A DNA stretch of 64,000 nt, from NCBI GenBank assembly GCA_028564705.1, contig JAPXFQ010002398.1:1054001-1118000 (forward strand), in the 5' to 3' direction. A model generated the notes under the pieces. The model was not told the origin of the DNA. It searched no databases and saw only the letters and a program-made list of their open reading frames with translations. Shown in pieces: positions 63,425 through 64,000 of this stretch. Positions within the stretch are counted from its first letter, which is position 1. Each line of letters opens with the position of its first letter. A program made the position numbers and the translations under genes. The stretch comes from Apricaphanius iberus (lineage: Eukaryota; Chordata; Actinopteri; Cyprinodontiformes; Aphaniidae).

Positions 63425-63980
63425 TGTAGCAGACGAAAAGCAGTAATTGAGCGATGTAGTAGATCTGAATCTCTAGTATGGATTAGCGTAGAAGGCATGT
63501 GTACTACCGCCAAAGTGAAATCAGCTGTGTGCTACGCTATCCCACGATTCAGTGGAAGCCCCAAAATTGTAGAAGAATAGTGAAGTCGGCTACCGAGGAC
63601 GGGACCACAGGCGACATAATGTAACGTAAACATCCCAGTAAAATGGTGGAGCAGTACGTCCGATTTCATGCCTACTACTCGCTTGTTTGCTAAGCAGAAT
63701 TCACTGCATCAACGGGCAAGAAGTAGCTACTATGTAGCATGTAGTACATACAAAGGATTCAGATGCCGGGATACCCTTCTTCTACGATTGTGAGGCTTCC
63801 GCTGCATTGTGGGATAGCGTAGCTTGCATCGGAGTTCACTTTGGCGGTAGTACACATCCGGAGAACTTTATGCCTACTACAACAATCCATACTAGAGATT
63901 CGGATCTACTGCATTGCTCACATACTGCTTTTCACCTGCTACGTAGTAGGCATAGTAGGGGTATTCGGATGAAGGGTTTG
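63425..63980. mobile_element. Foldback DNA element with arms of about 160-175 bp
   Basis: The left arm (63426-63585) and the inverse of the right arm (63771-63945) share long blocks: GAATCTCTAGTATGGATT, TGTACTACCGCCAAAGTGAA, GCTACGCTATCCCAC, plus GAAAAGCAGTA and the GTAGAAGAA end. The spacer is about 185 bp without an ORF. The right arm extends outward (GCTACGTAGTAGGCATAGTA) beyond the left arm's end, so the left end is truncated or the element is asymmetric. Confidence 0.8.
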
Positions 63981-64000
63981 TCTAATAAAGAGAGAACTGC

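Overview
The window reads as a piece of a teleost fish nuclear genome, probably from a percomorph-type lineage. The evidence is AT-rich non-coding DNA, many short microsatellites, spliced genes with GT/AG introns, a methionine-rich gamma-M crystallin (a fish lens family), and a dense mixture of Tc1-like, LINE, SINE and foldback elements typical of fish. No bacterial, phage, CRISPR or plasmid feature is present.

Layout. Positions 1-26.8 kb hold no protein gene I can support. This is transposon debris (LINE reverse-transcriptase pieces, Tc1 remnants, a SINE-like family ending in a GGAT repeat, a degenerate THAP-domain ORF, a small MITE) interleaved with a few repeat-poor, higher-complexity blocks (about 7.0-7.6, 10.4-10.9, 17.1-17.5 and 19.9-20.6 kb) that could be regulatory. 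A three-exon gamma-M crystallin gene lies on the minus strand at 26.9-27.7 kb, with a TATA box and Maf/Sox-like sites upstream. After another transposon-rich stretch, which includes a probable solo LTR set between two TA tracts, comes inpp5e on the plus strand (coding 32685-41495). Its ten coding exons were reconstructed and encode 626 residues ending in a CaaX box. Facing it tail to tail on the minus strand is pmpca (53888-45821), with thirteen exons and 517 residues. The convergent INPP5E/PMPCA pair matches the human arrangement at 9q34.3, so this is conserved vertebrate synteny.

Upstream of pmpca, pointing away from it, is a small three-exon gene (54538-55114) that I do not recognise. It encodes 130 residues with a signal-like N-terminus, a five-heptad leucine zipper and a hydrophobic C-terminus. 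At the right edge a new plus-strand gene begins: a signal-peptide exon (60728-60872) and the first half of an immunoglobulin domain (62000-62151); the rest lies outside the window.

The genes do not form a pathway. INPP5E is a ciliary phosphoinositide phosphatase, PMPCA is the non-catalytic subunit of the mitochondrial processing peptidase, and the crystallin is a lens structural protein. The most unusual structures are the leucine-zipper small gene, the overlapping upstream ORFs in the inpp5e leader, the approximately 735-bp AT-rich foldback in the last inpp5e intron (with a smaller relative in an earlier intron), the long inverted repeat at the window end, and the nested transposons. All exon borders were read by eye from splice consensus, reading phase and known protein families; no search or alignment was run.
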